Shown here: positions 45,558 to 54,719 of the stretch, piece after piece
Position numbering within the stretch: the first letter of the stretch is position 1
How the letters are laid out: each line of letters starts with the position of its first letter
Assembly: GCF_007673095.1 (NCBI RefSeq)
Contig: NZ_VDYZ01000004.1
Span: 1-64,000 of the forward strand
Direction of reading: 5' to 3'
DNA length: 64,000 bases
DNA from: Corynebacterium glyciniphilum AJ 3170
GTDB lineage: Bacteria > Actinomycetota > Actinomycetes > Mycobacteriales > Mycobacteriaceae
Notes under the pieces: generated by a model
Database searches by the model: none
Told to the model about the DNA's origin: nothing
The model's input: only the letters and a program-made list of their open reading frames with translations
Position numbers and translations under genes: made by a program

Positions 45558-47687
45558 TCAGCCCCGCAGCGCCAGAGCGAAGGGGAGGACGGCACGGGCA
45601 CCGGCCTTGTGCAGTTCCCGGCCGGCGAGGGTCATCGCCCAGCGGGAACCGATCTCTGTATCCACCAGTAACACGACCTGCCCGTTGACGGCCTCGGCTG
45701 TCGCCGGCTCCACAGTGAATGCGTCGTAGAGGTTCTGCACGCGGTAGGCACTGTTCACGTCCGGGGATCCCGGGTCCCGGGTGTAGGAGAGCGGGCCGGC
45801 GTCCGTCATCCTGCCGATCTGCGCCAGGCCGCGGGCCAGGTCAGCGCAGGTTACCGGACGTGTCGTGCCCGGCATGCCGACAACGACCGTCGGGCGCTCC
45901 TCCCACTCCCATTCCTTGAGCACGGTGATGCACCAGTCGGCGATGTTCTTCGGCACGGGGGCATCCTCGGCACTGTCCGCCAGGAAGCTGCGCAGCACCT
46001 GACCGGGGCCGAGATCGGTGAACCGGGCGACGGCGCGTCCCGCGGACACGCGTTCATCCACCGGGATCCTCCCCTTCAGCGGGACGCCGATCGTGGCCAT
46101 TCCAGACGGCCATTGACCACGTGGTTCGACGGGAACGCCGATTCCGGACAGGATCCGGCGGGCACCGGTGGTGCTGCTGTCGTCGACACCGGAATCCCAC
46201 CACTGGCCGGCACAGACATCACACCGACCGCAGTCATGCGCGTGTGGATCGTCGAGCGTCTCCGCCAGGAAGCGCATGCGGCACCGGTGGCCCGCCTCGT
46301 ACTCCAGCATGGCGTCGGCCTCCCTGCGGCGGGCCTCGGCCACGGCTGCATACCGCTCCGCATCATAGGACCAGGGGAGACCGGTGGAGACGAAGCCGCC
46401 CTGGACGCGGTCGACGGCACCGTCGACCTGGAGGGTCTTCAGCAACAACTCCAGCCGGGAACGTTTCACACCGACCAGGGGCTCCAACGCCGGTACCGAC
46501 AGCGGGACGTCAGCCTCAGACAACGTGGACAGCACCGCCTGGGCCTCATCTTCGTCCGGCATCGAGGCAGTGGCGAAGTACTCCCAGATATTCGCGTCCT
46601 CATTGCCGGGGAGGAGCAGGACGTCCGCATTGTCCGTGGCACGCCCGGCACGTCCCACCTGCTGGTAGTACGCCACTGCGGAACTCGGCGCGCCGAGATG
46701 GACGACAAAGCCGAGGTCGGGTTTGTCGAAACCCATCCCCAGTGCGCTGGTGGCGACCAGCGCCTTGATGTCATTGTCCTTCAGAGACTGCTCCAGACGC
46801 GCCCTGTCCTCGGCGTCGGTGCGTCCGGTGTAGGACGCCACGTTCCAGCCTGCCTCGGACAACGCACGCGTGGTGTCCTCAGCCGCGGATACGGTGAGGG
46901 CGTAGACGATGCCGGAGCCCTGGAAGTCGCCGAGATGCTGGGTGAGCCACCCGATGCGGTGTTCGGCCGAGGCAGTCGGTGCCACACCCAGACGGAGCGA
47001 GTCCCTGGAGAGCGCACCCCGGACGACCATGGTGTTGTCACCGAGCTGTGCGGCGACATCGGCGACCACCCGGGTATTCGCCGTCGCCGTCGTCGCCAAC
47101 ACCGGAAGATCCGCGGGGAGACCGTCGAGGAGCGCGCCGATCCGCCGGTAGTCCGGCCGGAAGTCGTGCCCCCAGTCTGAAATACAGTGCGCTTCATCGA
47201 CCACGATCATCCCCACGCCGGCGCGGGACGGGTCGAGCAGGACGTCGAGGACATTGGTGCGGAACTTCGGGTTGGTCAGACGCTCCGGGGAGATCAGCAA
47301 CACATCCAGGTCTCCCGCCGTGAGACTGTCGAGAACGGAATCCCACTCCGTCGCATTCGATGAGTTGATCGTCGCAGCGTGGACTCCGGCACGCCCGGCA
47401 GCGGCGACCTGGTCTCGCATCAGGGCCAGCAGGGGAGAGATGATCAACGTCGGGCCACGTTCGGCGCCGTATCCCTCCCGTATGAGGCGGGCGGCGACGA
47501 AGTACACCGCCGATTTCCCCCACCCGGTCCGCTGGACGACGAGCACGCGCCGGTGGTCGTTGACGAGCGCGGCGATGGCATCGAACTGGCCGTCGCGGAA
47601 GGTCGCGTCCGGGTGCCCCGTCAACTCACGCAGGATCTCGGTCGCGCGGACGCGGAGTCGGTCATCGAAGGGGTTCTCACTGGCCAT
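45558..47687 (-). CDS. RecQ-family DNA helicase with phosphoribosyltransferase-like C-terminus
   Basis: The 709-aa protein has RecQ motifs: FRDGQFDAI (motif 0), Walker A QRTGWGKSAVYF, DEAHCISDWGHDFRPDYRRIG, SALGMGFDKPDLGFVVHLG and QQVGRAGRA. The zinc-binding cysteines (CRMRFLAE, CGRCDVC) are present; no HRDC domain is seen. The last 140 residues (from about 570) resemble a phosphoribosyltransferase Rossmann fold, ending VVLLVDTEIGSRWAMTLAGRELHKAGARAVLP, where the usual D-x-x-x-T-T is altered, so catalysis is doubtful. This fused form is known in actinobacteria. A TAGGGT box lies 7 bases before ATG 47687. Confidence 0.9.
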   Translation of the reverse strand: MASENPFDDRLRVRATEILRELTGHPDATFRDGQFDAIAALVNDHRRVLVVQRTGWGKSAVYFVAARLIREGYGAERGPTLIISPLLALMRDQVAAAGRAGVHAATINSSNATEWDSVLDSLTAGDLDVLLISPERLTNPKFRTNVLDVLLDPSRAGVGMIVVDEAHCISDWGHDFRPDYRRIGALLDGLPADLPVLATTATANTRVVADVAAQLGDNTMVVRGALSRDSLRLGVAPTASAEHRIGWLTQHLGDFQGSGIVYALTVSAAEDTTRALSEAGWNVASYTGRTDAEDRARLEQSLKDNDIKALVATSALGMGFDKPDLGFVVHLGAPSSAVAYYQQVGRAGRATDNADVLLLPGNEDANIWEYFATASMPDEDEAQAVLSTLSEADVPLSVPALEPLVGVKRSRLELLLKTLQVDGAVDRVQGGFVSTGLPWSYDAERYAAVAEARRREADAMLEYEAGHRCRMRFLAETLDDPHAHDCGRCDVCAGQWWDSGVDDSSTTGARRILSGIGVPVEPRGQWPSGMATIGVPLKGRIPVDERVSAGRAVARFTDLGPGQVLRSFLADSAEDAPVPKNIADWCITVLKEWEWEERPTVVVGMPGTTRPVTCADLARGLAQIGRMTDAGPLSYTRDPGSPDVNSAYRVQNLYDAFTVEPATAEAVNGQVVLLVDTEIGSRWAMTLAGRELHKAGARAVLPFALALRG

Positions 47688-47694
47688 GTGGTCC

Positions 47695-47700
47695 ACCCTA
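47695..47700 (-). promoter_or_regulatory. -10 box of recQ-like gene (leaderless)
   Basis: TAGGGT on the minus strand, 7 bases before ATG 47687. Confidence 0.5.
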
Positions 47701-47744
47701 AAACACGGCCCGGACATGAAACCCTTCGTCGAGAGAACCGCCGG

Positions 47745-48254
47745 TCAGTCCGTCCAGTCATCCGACCTGACCACCACGATTCCCCCGGCGATGAGTGCCA
47801 GGACGATCACCCCGCCGATCGTCGTCATCAGGTAGCCCACCGCCCACAGTCCGGTGATGTCGGTGTAGCCATCGGCCACTGCGAATGCAGTCGTGAAGCC
47901 GGCCAACCCACCTAGTGCCACGGTGAACGGCCCCGTCCACCTCCACCTGGTCCGGATGCTCAGCCACACGAGGACACCGAACGCCGAGACGACGGCGCCG
48001 ATACCCATCACGATGTCGATGTTCCCGCCCGGGCCCCAGCTGAACCAGACGAGCCAGAGGGCAACACCGGCAGCAATGCCAGTGATCGCTGCACGTGGAT
48101 TGCCCATGCGTGCCCTCGGGTCGGGAGCGGGGGAGGACCTCTGCTTCTCCACGAGGTGGACGGCGCCGATCAGGAGTGCGCAGAGCACCAGCACGGGGCC
48201 GCCGAACAGCAACATCGCGTGCCCTATGCTGAGGAGCTTCTCTACGGTGGTCAT
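47745..48254 (-). CDS. Unknown four-helix membrane protein, copy A
   Basis: The 169-aa protein has about five hydrophobic segments and the phrases LWLVWFSWGPGG and RTRWRWTGPFTVALGGLAGFTTAFAVADGYTDITGLWAVGYLM. These recur in the upstream gene, so the two are tandem paralogues with a conserved order of motifs. I do not recognise the family. Start overlaps the upstream stop (ATGA), indicating coupling. Confidence 0.75.
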   Translation of the reverse strand: MTTVEKLLSIGHAMLLFGGPVLVLCALLIGAVHLVEKQRSSPAPDPRARMGNPRAAITGIAAGVALWLVWFSWGPGGNIDIVMGIGAVVSAFGVLVWLSIRTRWRWTGPFTVALGGLAGFTTAFAVADGYTDITGLWAVGYLMTTIGGVIVLALIAGGIVVVRSDDWTD

Positions 48255-48805
48255 GATTCCACACCCTCTGCGCTACCTGTGTTCCCTGTGCTCCTTCGGT
48301 GCCGCGAGGACCGGCTCCTGACGAGCACGACGGCAGTGGCGACGACTGCCAGGATGAAACCGGCGATGAAGACGATCATCAGATACCCGACACCCCACAG
48401 GCCCGTGGTGTCGTAGAAACCGGCGTCGACGGCGAAAGCCGAGGAGAACCCGAACAGTCCTCCGAGTGCCACGACGAACGGCCCTGTCTGCCGCCACCGG
48501 CTCGTGGCGCCGATCCCGACAACGGCAATGAGGGCAGTGATCACCGCTCCGACGATCGCCCAGGTCGCGTAGCCGGAGGGAGAACCCCAGCTGAACCAGA
48601 GCAGCCACAGTGAGATGCCGACCGCGATACCGCATAATGCGGCGCCGACATTCCCCAGCGCTCCACTGTCCGGCCGAAGTTCGTCGGCGTTGTCCCGCTC
48701 CGACAAGTGCATGAACCCCAGCACAAGAGCTGCTGCGCCCATGGGAATCCCGCCGAACAGCAGAATTACCCTCAGAACTCCCAGAAGTGTCTGTGCGGTA
48801 CTCAT
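48251..48805 (-). CDS. Unknown four-helix membrane protein, copy B
   Basis: The 184-aa protein shares LWLLWFSWGSPSG and SRWRQTGPFVVALGGLFGFSSAFAVDAGFYDTTGLWGVGYLMI with copy A. The C-terminal tail is basic and Ser/Arg-rich (RSRSSRHRRSTGNTG), unlike copy A. The promoter-like box TAGGCT lies 6 bases before the ATG. Copy A and B are co-transcribed; a heteromer is a reasonable guess only. Confidence 0.75.
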   Translation of the reverse strand: MSTAQTLLGVLRVILLFGGIPMGAAALVLGFMHLSERDNADELRPDSGALGNVGAALCGIAVGISLWLLWFSWGSPSGYATWAIVGAVITALIAVVGIGATSRWRQTGPFVVALGGLFGFSSAFAVDAGFYDTTGLWGVGYLMIVFIAGFILAVVATAVVLVRSRSSRHRRSTGNTGSAEGVES

Positions 48806-48811
48806 GTTCTA

Positions 48812-48817
48812 AGCCTA
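48812..48817 (-). promoter_or_regulatory. -10 box of the four-helix pair (leaderless)
   Basis: TAGGCT on the minus strand, 6 bases before ATG 48805. Confidence 0.5.
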
Positions 48818-48861
48818 GTGAACGTTAACCGCAGTGGCATCGTGGAGAAACATGTGCCGAA

Positions 48862-48867
48862 TAACGT
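48862..48867 (+). promoter_or_regulatory. -10 box of the symporter gene (leaderless)
   Basis: TAACGT, 7 bases before ATG 48875. It supports that start over upstream in-frame codons. Confidence 0.5.
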
Positions 48868-48874
48868 TTCGGTG

Positions 48875-50167
48875 ATGGGAATGAGAACACGTAAGCTCCT
48901 GCGCAGCCCCGCCGTGATGATCGGGGTCGGAGCGGTCGCAGGAATGATCTTCGGGTTGATCGTCGGCGACTGGGCGGCAAACCTGCAGTTCATCGGCGAC
49001 ATGTTCATCCGGCTGATTCAGATGTCGATCGTTCCTCTGGTCATGGCGTCCGTCATTGTTGCGACAGGCTCGATGTCCGGGAAAGGGACGGGTCTGGTTG
49101 CGGCACGGACATTCGGGTGGATGTTCGCCTTCTCCTTCCTTGCCGCTGTTCTCGCATGGGGTCTCGGCAGTGTGATCCGACCCGGGGACGGCATGGTCTT
49201 CACCGGCGAGTTGGATCCGTCGCTGGAAGACGGGGCACAACAGGCGGGGACGTGGCAGGACACTCTGCTGGGTTTTGTGTCCACCAATGTCGTCGAGGCG
49301 ATGGCACATGCCGATATGTTGCCGATCATCGTGTTCTCCCTGATCTTCGGAATCGCGTTGAACCGCTACATGGCGCAGACCGGGAACCGTACGTTGATCG
49401 GGATCTTCGAGGGCATTCAGGCGGTCGTGCTCGCCATGATCCAGTACGTGATGTACATCGCCCCGGTCGGGGTCTTCTGCCTGTTGGCGTCCCTGACCGG
49501 TGAACAGGGGGTGGCGGTGATCACGTCGGCGGTGAAGTACCTTGTGACCACCCTGACAGGCGTGTTGATCCTCATGGTGGTCTTTGTCCTCGTCATCTGG
49601 GCGCGAACCCGGTTGAACATGTGGAGGCTGCCGCCCAAACTGGTTGAGCAGACAGTCGTCGCGGTGACGACCACGAGTTCCGCGGTCACGTTCCCGACCG
49701 TGCTGCGCAACACCGTGGAGAAGGTCGGGGTGAGCCCGAGGGTCGCGAACTTCACCCTCTCCATCGGCCTGACGATGGGGTCCTACGGGGCGGTGCTCAA
49801 CTACATGATCGTGATCCTGTTCCTCGCACAGGCAGGGGGAGTGGAGCTGACCTTCGGACAGATCGTCCTGGGTGTGGCGCTGTCGATCATGCTGAATATG
49901 GGGACGATCACCGTTCCCGGTGGGTTCCCGGTCGTCGCCATGTTCCTTGCGGCTTCCCTGGACCTCCCTGTCGAGGCGGTCGGCCTGTTGATCGCGGTGG
50001 ACTGGTTCACCGGGATTCTGCGGACCTTCCTCAACGTCAACGGCGACACCTTCGTGGCGATGCTGGTCGCAGCGTCCGAGAACGAGATCGACCGGGAGGT
50101 GTACGCAGGTCGGCGGAGTGCCACCCCTGACCGGGGCCGACAGGAAGTTTCTGCGTCCGGCCCGTAG
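48875..50167 (+). CDS. Dicarboxylate/amino-acid:cation symporter (DAACS family)
   Basis: The 430-aa protein has the DAACS profile: eight helices with the two re-entrant loops, TTTSSAVTFPTVLRNTVEKVGV (serine-rich hairpin HP1) and the NMGTITVPGGFPVVAMFLA region (HP2), plus NVNGDTFVAML. It imports C4-dicarboxylates, glutamate or aspartate with H+ or Na+. GGTG/ATG starts lie in a row at 48872, 48875 and 48881; the -10 position favours 48875. It is divergent from the four-helix pair. Confidence 0.88.
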   Translation: MGMRTRKLLRSPAVMIGVGAVAGMIFGLIVGDWAANLQFIGDMFIRLIQMSIVPLVMASVIVATGSMSGKGTGLVAARTFGWMFAFSFLAAVLAWGLGSVIRPGDGMVFTGELDPSLEDGAQQAGTWQDTLLGFVSTNVVEAMAHADMLPIIVFSLIFGIALNRYMAQTGNRTLIGIFEGIQAVVLAMIQYVMYIAPVGVFCLLASLTGEQGVAVITSAVKYLVTTLTGVLILMVVFVLVIWARTRLNMWRLPPKLVEQTVVAVTTTSSAVTFPTVLRNTVEKVGVSPRVANFTLSIGLTMGSYGAVLNYMIVILFLAQAGGVELTFGQIVLGVALSIMLNMGTITVPGGFPVVAMFLAASLDLPVEAVGLLIAVDWFTGILRTFLNVNGDTFVAMLVAASENEIDREVYAGRRSATPDRGRQEVSASGP

Positions 50168-50226
50168 CTACCCTGGGGGTGCACCGACGTGAACGGCAGA
50201 CACCCCTGGCAGGAGACGGTTCCCCG

Positions 50227-52881
50227 ATGACGGAAACCACGCGAGACCAACTGGCCGACCGGCCCTGGCACACCCTTGATGTCGCTGATACCCGTGCGCG
50301 GTTGGGCGTGGGCGACGAGCATACTGACCTGGGGTTGACTACCTCAGAAGTGGATGAGCGACTGCAGCGGTTCGGCCGCAACGAACTCGACCAGGTTGCC
50401 GGTGATCCCTGGTACCTGGTTCTGGGGCGGCAACTCACCTCGCCGATGGTGGTGTTCCTGTTCATCGCCGGCACGGTGACTCTGCTGCAACGCGAATGGT
50501 TCGAGTCCGCCGCCATTTTCGTGGTCGTCGTGCTGAACTCGACTATCGGCTACTGGCAGGCACGCAAGGCGGAGAAGGACGTCGCCGCGCTGGCGAAGCT
50601 GTCGTCCCCGGAGGCGACTGTGATCAGGGACGGTCTGGTCGGAAGGGTGGAGGCGGCAGCGCTCGTTCCCGGCGACACCGTCCGGCTTGAGTCCGGTGAC
50701 AGGGTCCCCGCCGACCTGCGGTTGGTTGAGTCCAGGGGCCTGCGGGTCGACGAATCGATGCTGACCGGCGAAGCACTGCCGACAACGAAGGACGTGGGTA
50801 CCGGCACGACCCGGGACGGGACGGTGGGGTTGGACCCTGACGCCCCGGTCGGCGACCGGGCCACCATGGCGTACTCGGGCACCCTGGTGGTCTCCGGACG
50901 GGCGACCGGTGTCGTCGTCGCCACGGCCTACGACACGGAACTGGGGTCCATCGCCGAGCTGGTCCAGACCGGTTCGGAGAAGACACCGCTGCAGGTGCTC
51001 ACGGACCGTCTGGAACGTGTCATCGGAATCGTCCTCGTCGTCGCAGGCCTGGGGGTGTTCGGAGCGAACGTCGTGCTCGGCAATGACCTCGGCGAGGCGT
51101 TCCGGACGACGGTGGCGCTGATCGTCTCGGCGATGCCAGAGGCGCTCCCGGTGGTGCTGTCAGTCGCGATGGGAGTCGGTGTGTCACGGATGGCGGCGCG
51201 CAATGCCGTCGTCCGCCGGTTGCCCAGCGTGGAGACACTGGGTTCGACAACCGTCATCGGTTCTGACAAGACCGGAACTCTGACCGTCAACCGGATGACG
51301 GTGGAGAAAGTATGGACCCCGGACGGTCTGGACGACGACGAACGTGCCTCACTGCGGACGGGTGCACTGACCAACGACGCCACTCAGCAGGACGGGGCGC
51401 TGATCGGTGATGCCGTTGACGTGGCGATGGCGGAGGCGGCCCTCCGCGCAGGCGTCGTGGACGACGACGAACGCGGCACCACCGTCGTCGCCGACATGCC
51501 CTATGAACCCGACCTGGCCTATTCACAGACGCTCCGGCGAGAGGACGGGCAGCTTGTCCTGCACGTGAAAGGTGCCCCGGAAGTCGTCGTGTCGTTCTGC
51601 GACCTCCATGCCGGGGAGGTCGAGAGCATCCTGGAGGCGAACCGGGACATGGGCAGGGACGGTCTGCGTGTTATCGCCACGGCTACGGCACCCGTGGAGG
51701 AGGAACCGGTCTGTGGCGTCCTCACGACTCCTGCCGGACTGCGGTTCACCGGTCTCCAGGGCATGATGGACCCTCCTCGGGAAGGGGTACGCGAGTCGGT
51801 GGCGCAGTGCCGCGATGCCGGGATCAGGGTCATGATGATCACCGGTGACCACCCCGTGACGGCATCGGCCATCGCGTCCCGGTTGGGACTGCGCGGTGGT
51901 GGTGAACCACTGACCGGACGGGAGATGGCCGGTCTCGACGACGCCCAACTGAAGGAACGGCTGAAATCCACCACCGTCGCGGCGAGGATGAGCCCGAAAG
52001 ACAAACTGCGTATCGTCAAGCTCCTGAAGATCGACGGCGAGACGGTGGCGGTCACCGGCGACGGGGTGAATGATGCGCCGGCATTGAAATCGGCATCCAT
52101 CGGGGTGGCGATGGGGAGGTCCGGCACCGACGTCGCCCGGGACTCTGCTGACGTCGTCCTCACAGACGACAACTTCGTCACCATCGTCGATGCCGTCAGG
52201 CTGGGGCGCGTGACGTTCTCGTCGATCCGCAAGGCCACCTTCTTCCTGCTGTCCAACGGTCTGGCCCTGATGGTGGCGGTCGTCGTGAACACCTTCACGG
52301 AACTCCCGTTGATCTTCCTGCCGGTGATGCTGCTGTTCATGAACGTGGTCACCAACGGCATCCAGGACATCGCCCTGTCTTTCGAGAAGGGGGAGGGAGA
52401 CGAACTGGAACAGAAACCACGGCCGCGCCAGGAAGGTGTGCTTGACACCCGAATGTGGCTGCGAACGGTGATCACCGGTCTGTGGATGGGGATCGGCACA
52501 CTGATCGTGTACAGGCTGGCCCATGAGGCGGGGTTGTCCGTCGAGGAATGCCGCACCCTGGCGTTGATCACCATGGTGATGTTCAACTTCTTCCAGGTGT
52601 TCAGCGCCCGGGCGTTGCGACGTTCCGTGTTCACCATCAACCCCGTCGGCAACCCGCTGCTCCTCGTGTCTGCTCTGGTGGCACTGGTCATGCAATGGGG
52701 TGTGACCGCCTGGCCGTCGGCGGCTGACCTGATCGGGCTGGTGCCGCTGACGTGGGAACAGTGGGCGGTCTGCGCGGCAATCGGGTTCAGCGTGCTGGTT
52801 ATCGTCGAACTCGAGAAGCTTGCCTGGCCGGTCGCCTCCCGCTGGGTGGCCCAGGGGCGCAGGACGCGGCGGAGGAGGTAG
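50227..52881 (+). CDS. P-type cation-transporting ATPase (P2 type)
   Basis: The 884-aa ATPase has an N-terminal cation-ATPase segment, the E1-E2 actuator loop (MLTGEALPTTK), TM4 motif SAMPEALPVVLSVAMGVG, phosphorylated Asp347 in SDKTGTLT, nucleotide-binding LHVKGAPEVV, MITGDHPVTA and GDGVNDAPALKSASIGVAMG, then six C-terminal helices. It is in the Ca2+/Na+ (PMCA/CtpF-like) group and probably pumps cations out. The PEALP motif replaces the usual PEGLP of calcium pumps. ATG 50227 has AGGAG about eleven bases upstream; GTG 50179 is an alternative. The stop overlaps the ribosome site of the next gene. Confidence 0.9.
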   Translation: MTETTRDQLADRPWHTLDVADTRARLGVGDEHTDLGLTTSEVDERLQRFGRNELDQVAGDPWYLVLGRQLTSPMVVFLFIAGTVTLLQREWFESAAIFVVVVLNSTIGYWQARKAEKDVAALAKLSSPEATVIRDGLVGRVEAAALVPGDTVRLESGDRVPADLRLVESRGLRVDESMLTGEALPTTKDVGTGTTRDGTVGLDPDAPVGDRATMAYSGTLVVSGRATGVVVATAYDTELGSIAELVQTGSEKTPLQVLTDRLERVIGIVLVVAGLGVFGANVVLGNDLGEAFRTTVALIVSAMPEALPVVLSVAMGVGVSRMAARNAVVRRLPSVETLGSTTVIGSDKTGTLTVNRMTVEKVWTPDGLDDDERASLRTGALTNDATQQDGALIGDAVDVAMAEAALRAGVVDDDERGTTVVADMPYEPDLAYSQTLRREDGQLVLHVKGAPEVVVSFCDLHAGEVESILEANRDMGRDGLRVIATATAPVEEEPVCGVLTTPAGLRFTGLQGMMDPPREGVRESVAQCRDAGIRVMMITGDHPVTASAIASRLGLRGGGEPLTGREMAGLDDAQLKERLKSTTVAARMSPKDKLRIVKLLKIDGETVAVTGDGVNDAPALKSASIGVAMGRSGTDVARDSADVVLTDDNFVTIVDAVRLGRVTFSSIRKATFFLLSNGLALMVAVVVNTFTELPLIFLPVMLLFMNVVTNGIQDIALSFEKGEGDELEQKPRPRQEGVLDTRMWLRTVITGLWMGIGTLIVYRLAHEAGLSVEECRTLALITMVMFNFFQVFSARALRRSVFTINPVGNPLLLVSALVALVMQWGVTAWPSAADLIGLVPLTWEQWAVCAAIGFSVLVIVELEKLAWPVASRWVAQGRRTRRRR

Positions 52882-52883
52882 GT

Positions 52884-53201
52884 ATGGATGACGGGCTCAT
52901 CGGCGGGGTCGGTTGCACCCACTGGAGATCACCACGGGACGTGGTGGCGATCAGGTTCCACTGCTGTGGACGGACCTACCCGTGCCTGCACTGTCACGAC
53001 CAGGCGGAAGACCACCGTAACGTCACCTGGCCCCGGGACCTCTTCGACAGCGGGGACGCCGTCCTGTGCCGGGTGTGCGGTCACTGGATGACGGTGAGGG
53101 CGTACCTCAGCAGCGGATCGTCGTGTCCCGCGTGCGCAGCCCCCTTCAACCCCGGATGCTCACTGCACGCACACCTGTACTTCGACGTCGACAACGTGTG
53201 A
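52884..53201 (+). CDS. CHY zinc-finger domain protein
   Basis: The 105-aa protein has the CHY pattern of Cys and His: GCTHW, FHCCGRTYPCLHCHDQAEDH, CRVCGHWM and CPACAAPFNPGCSLHAHLYF, able to bind three zinc ions. CHY proteins include yeast Hot13 and bacterial homologues of unclear function, perhaps in redox or metal handling. GGAGGAGG lies 5-13 bases before the ATG, and the gap to the P-type ATPase stop is two bases, so both are translated from one message, possibly functionally linked by metal. Confidence 0.85.
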   Translation: MDDGLIGGVGCTHWRSPRDVVAIRFHCCGRTYPCLHCHDQAEDHRNVTWPRDLFDSGDAVLCRVCGHWMTVRAYLSSGSSCPACAAPFNPGCSLHAHLYFDVDNV

Positions 53202-53337
53202 TAAGGAGATTCTTGAGTCTGTGCGCTGCGGCATGATATGCAGGCATGGACCAGCAGGTACAGTCTGCGGGTGACGGGCCGTCGAGCGGTCTGTCACTGA
53301 CACATTCACCGGAAACTTGAACTTTTGGAGAGTCATC

Positions 53338-54567
53338 GTGCCCCCTACACCGGTTGCCGCGCCCCTGGAATTGCCGTGTGGCACCACACTGAAGAACCGA
53401 CTCGTGAAGGCCTCGACGAGCGAGGGGCTGGCGACACCGTCGGGCGGGCCGTCCAACCAGCACCTCGACCTGTACCGACGGTGGGCCCACGGCGGATCCG
53501 GTCTCGTCGTGACCGGCGGAGTCATGGTGGACTCCGAGCACCGGGGCGAGCCGGGGGCCGTCGTCGCCACCGACGACCGCCACCTGGACATGCTGCGCAG
53601 CTGGGCGACGGCCGGCACGGTGAATGACACCCACCTGTGGATGCAGCTCAATCATCCGGGTAAACAGTCACCGCGGAGCATCAACAAGTACCCCGTCGCC
53701 CCCAGTGCGGTCCCGATGGGGGGACGTCTCGGCCGCTATTTCGCAGATCCCCGCGAACTCACGGTCTCCGACATCGACCTGATCGTGTGGCGCTTCGCCT
53801 ACACCGCGTTGATCGCCCGGGAGACCGGATTCACCGGCGTGCAGATCCAGGCAGGTCACGGGTACCTCATCAACCAGTTCCTGTCTCCGGCGGACAACCT
53901 GCGCACCGACGAGTACGGCGGCGACCTCGAAGGACGCATGCGTCTACTCGTCGAGGTGTACCGTGCGGTGCGCAAGAAGGTCGGCGACGACTTCCCCGTC
54001 TCCGTGCGCATCAACGCGTCGGACGGGGTGCCCGGTGGTTTCGGTGAAGAGGAGTCGCTCCAGGTCGCGCAGAAACTCGCCGAGTTGGGAGTGGACGTCA
54101 TCGAGGTCTCCGGCGGCACGTACGCCACCCCGTTGATGCTCGGTGACGAGGTCGACGCCACCGGCGAGACCGGGGAGATCTTCTTCGGTGACCAGGCTCG
54201 TCGCATCCGTGAGGCCGTGGACGTTCCGGTGCTCGTCACAGGGGGCTTCCGGTGCGCCTCGGATGTGGAGAAGGGCCTGGATGAGGGGCTGGGCGACCTG
54301 ATCGGTATGGCGCGGCCGATGGTTCTCATCCCTGAGCTGGCCAACGAGATCATCGTCCACGGCGACCGGGAGCGTGTGCGACTGCCACGGCTGACGACCC
54401 ATATCGAGTCGCTCGACGAGCACGCGGAGTCGCTGGTCGGAGTGGCCTGGTACGAGATGCAGATGGACCGGATCACCGACGGACGTGCCGTCGGCGGAGA
54501 CGGACTGGCGGCCCTGTGGTTCGCCGCGAAACGACACGGCGTCAGGGCGATGTTCCCGCGGCGTTGA
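53338..54567 (+). CDS. NADH:flavin oxidoreductase, old yellow enzyme family
   Basis: The 409-aa protein is an FMN-dependent TIM barrel: LKNRLVKASTSEG near the N-terminus, QLNHPGKQSPRSI, GVQIQAGHGYLINQFLSPADNLRTDEYGGDLEGRMRLLVEVYRAVR, VTGGFRCASDVE and GMARPM. It reduces activated C=C bonds, substrate unknown. The usual catalytic H/N pair site carries AGHGYL. GTG 53338 follows GGAGA with eight bases spacing; ATG 53317 upstream is possible but weak. A strong palindrome lies at the stop codon. Confidence 0.88.
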   Translation: MPPTPVAAPLELPCGTTLKNRLVKASTSEGLATPSGGPSNQHLDLYRRWAHGGSGLVVTGGVMVDSEHRGEPGAVVATDDRHLDMLRSWATAGTVNDTHLWMQLNHPGKQSPRSINKYPVAPSAVPMGGRLGRYFADPRELTVSDIDLIVWRFAYTALIARETGFTGVQIQAGHGYLINQFLSPADNLRTDEYGGDLEGRMRLLVEVYRAVRKKVGDDFPVSVRINASDGVPGGFGEEESLQVAQKLAELGVDVIEVSGGTYATPLMLGDEVDATGETGEIFFGDQARRIREAVDVPVLVTGGFRCASDVEKGLDEGLGDLIGMARPMVLIPELANEIIVHGDRERVRLPRLTTHIESLDEHAESLVGVAWYEMQMDRITDGRAVGGDGLAALWFAAKRHGVRAMFPRR

Positions 54568-54627
54568 TCTGAGTCACCGCAGAGGGCATTTTCCTGCCCG
54601 GTGGTGACCCGTACGGCGACTCAGATC
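54566..54627 (+). terminator. Nested inverted repeat at the end of the old-yellow-enzyme gene
   Basis: GATCTGAGTC (54566-54575) and GACTCAGATC (54618-54627) pair perfectly, enclosing a smaller stem GGGCA/TGCCC with loop TTTTCC. It begins in the stop codon. It may terminate or attenuate transcription before the next gene. Confidence 0.55.
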
Positions 54628-54719
54628 TCGTCAGTTGCCGTTGACGACTCCGGGGGACACACCTACACTCGTGAGCACTGTAAACATGTAGGGACATGTC
54701 CATCGGACCGGAAGGCGCC

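Noticed and set aside
53246-53320. 24-codon frame MDQQVQSAGDG... before the old-yellow-enzyme gene
   Set aside because: No ribosome site, very short, and it ends in the leader of the next gene; probably chance.
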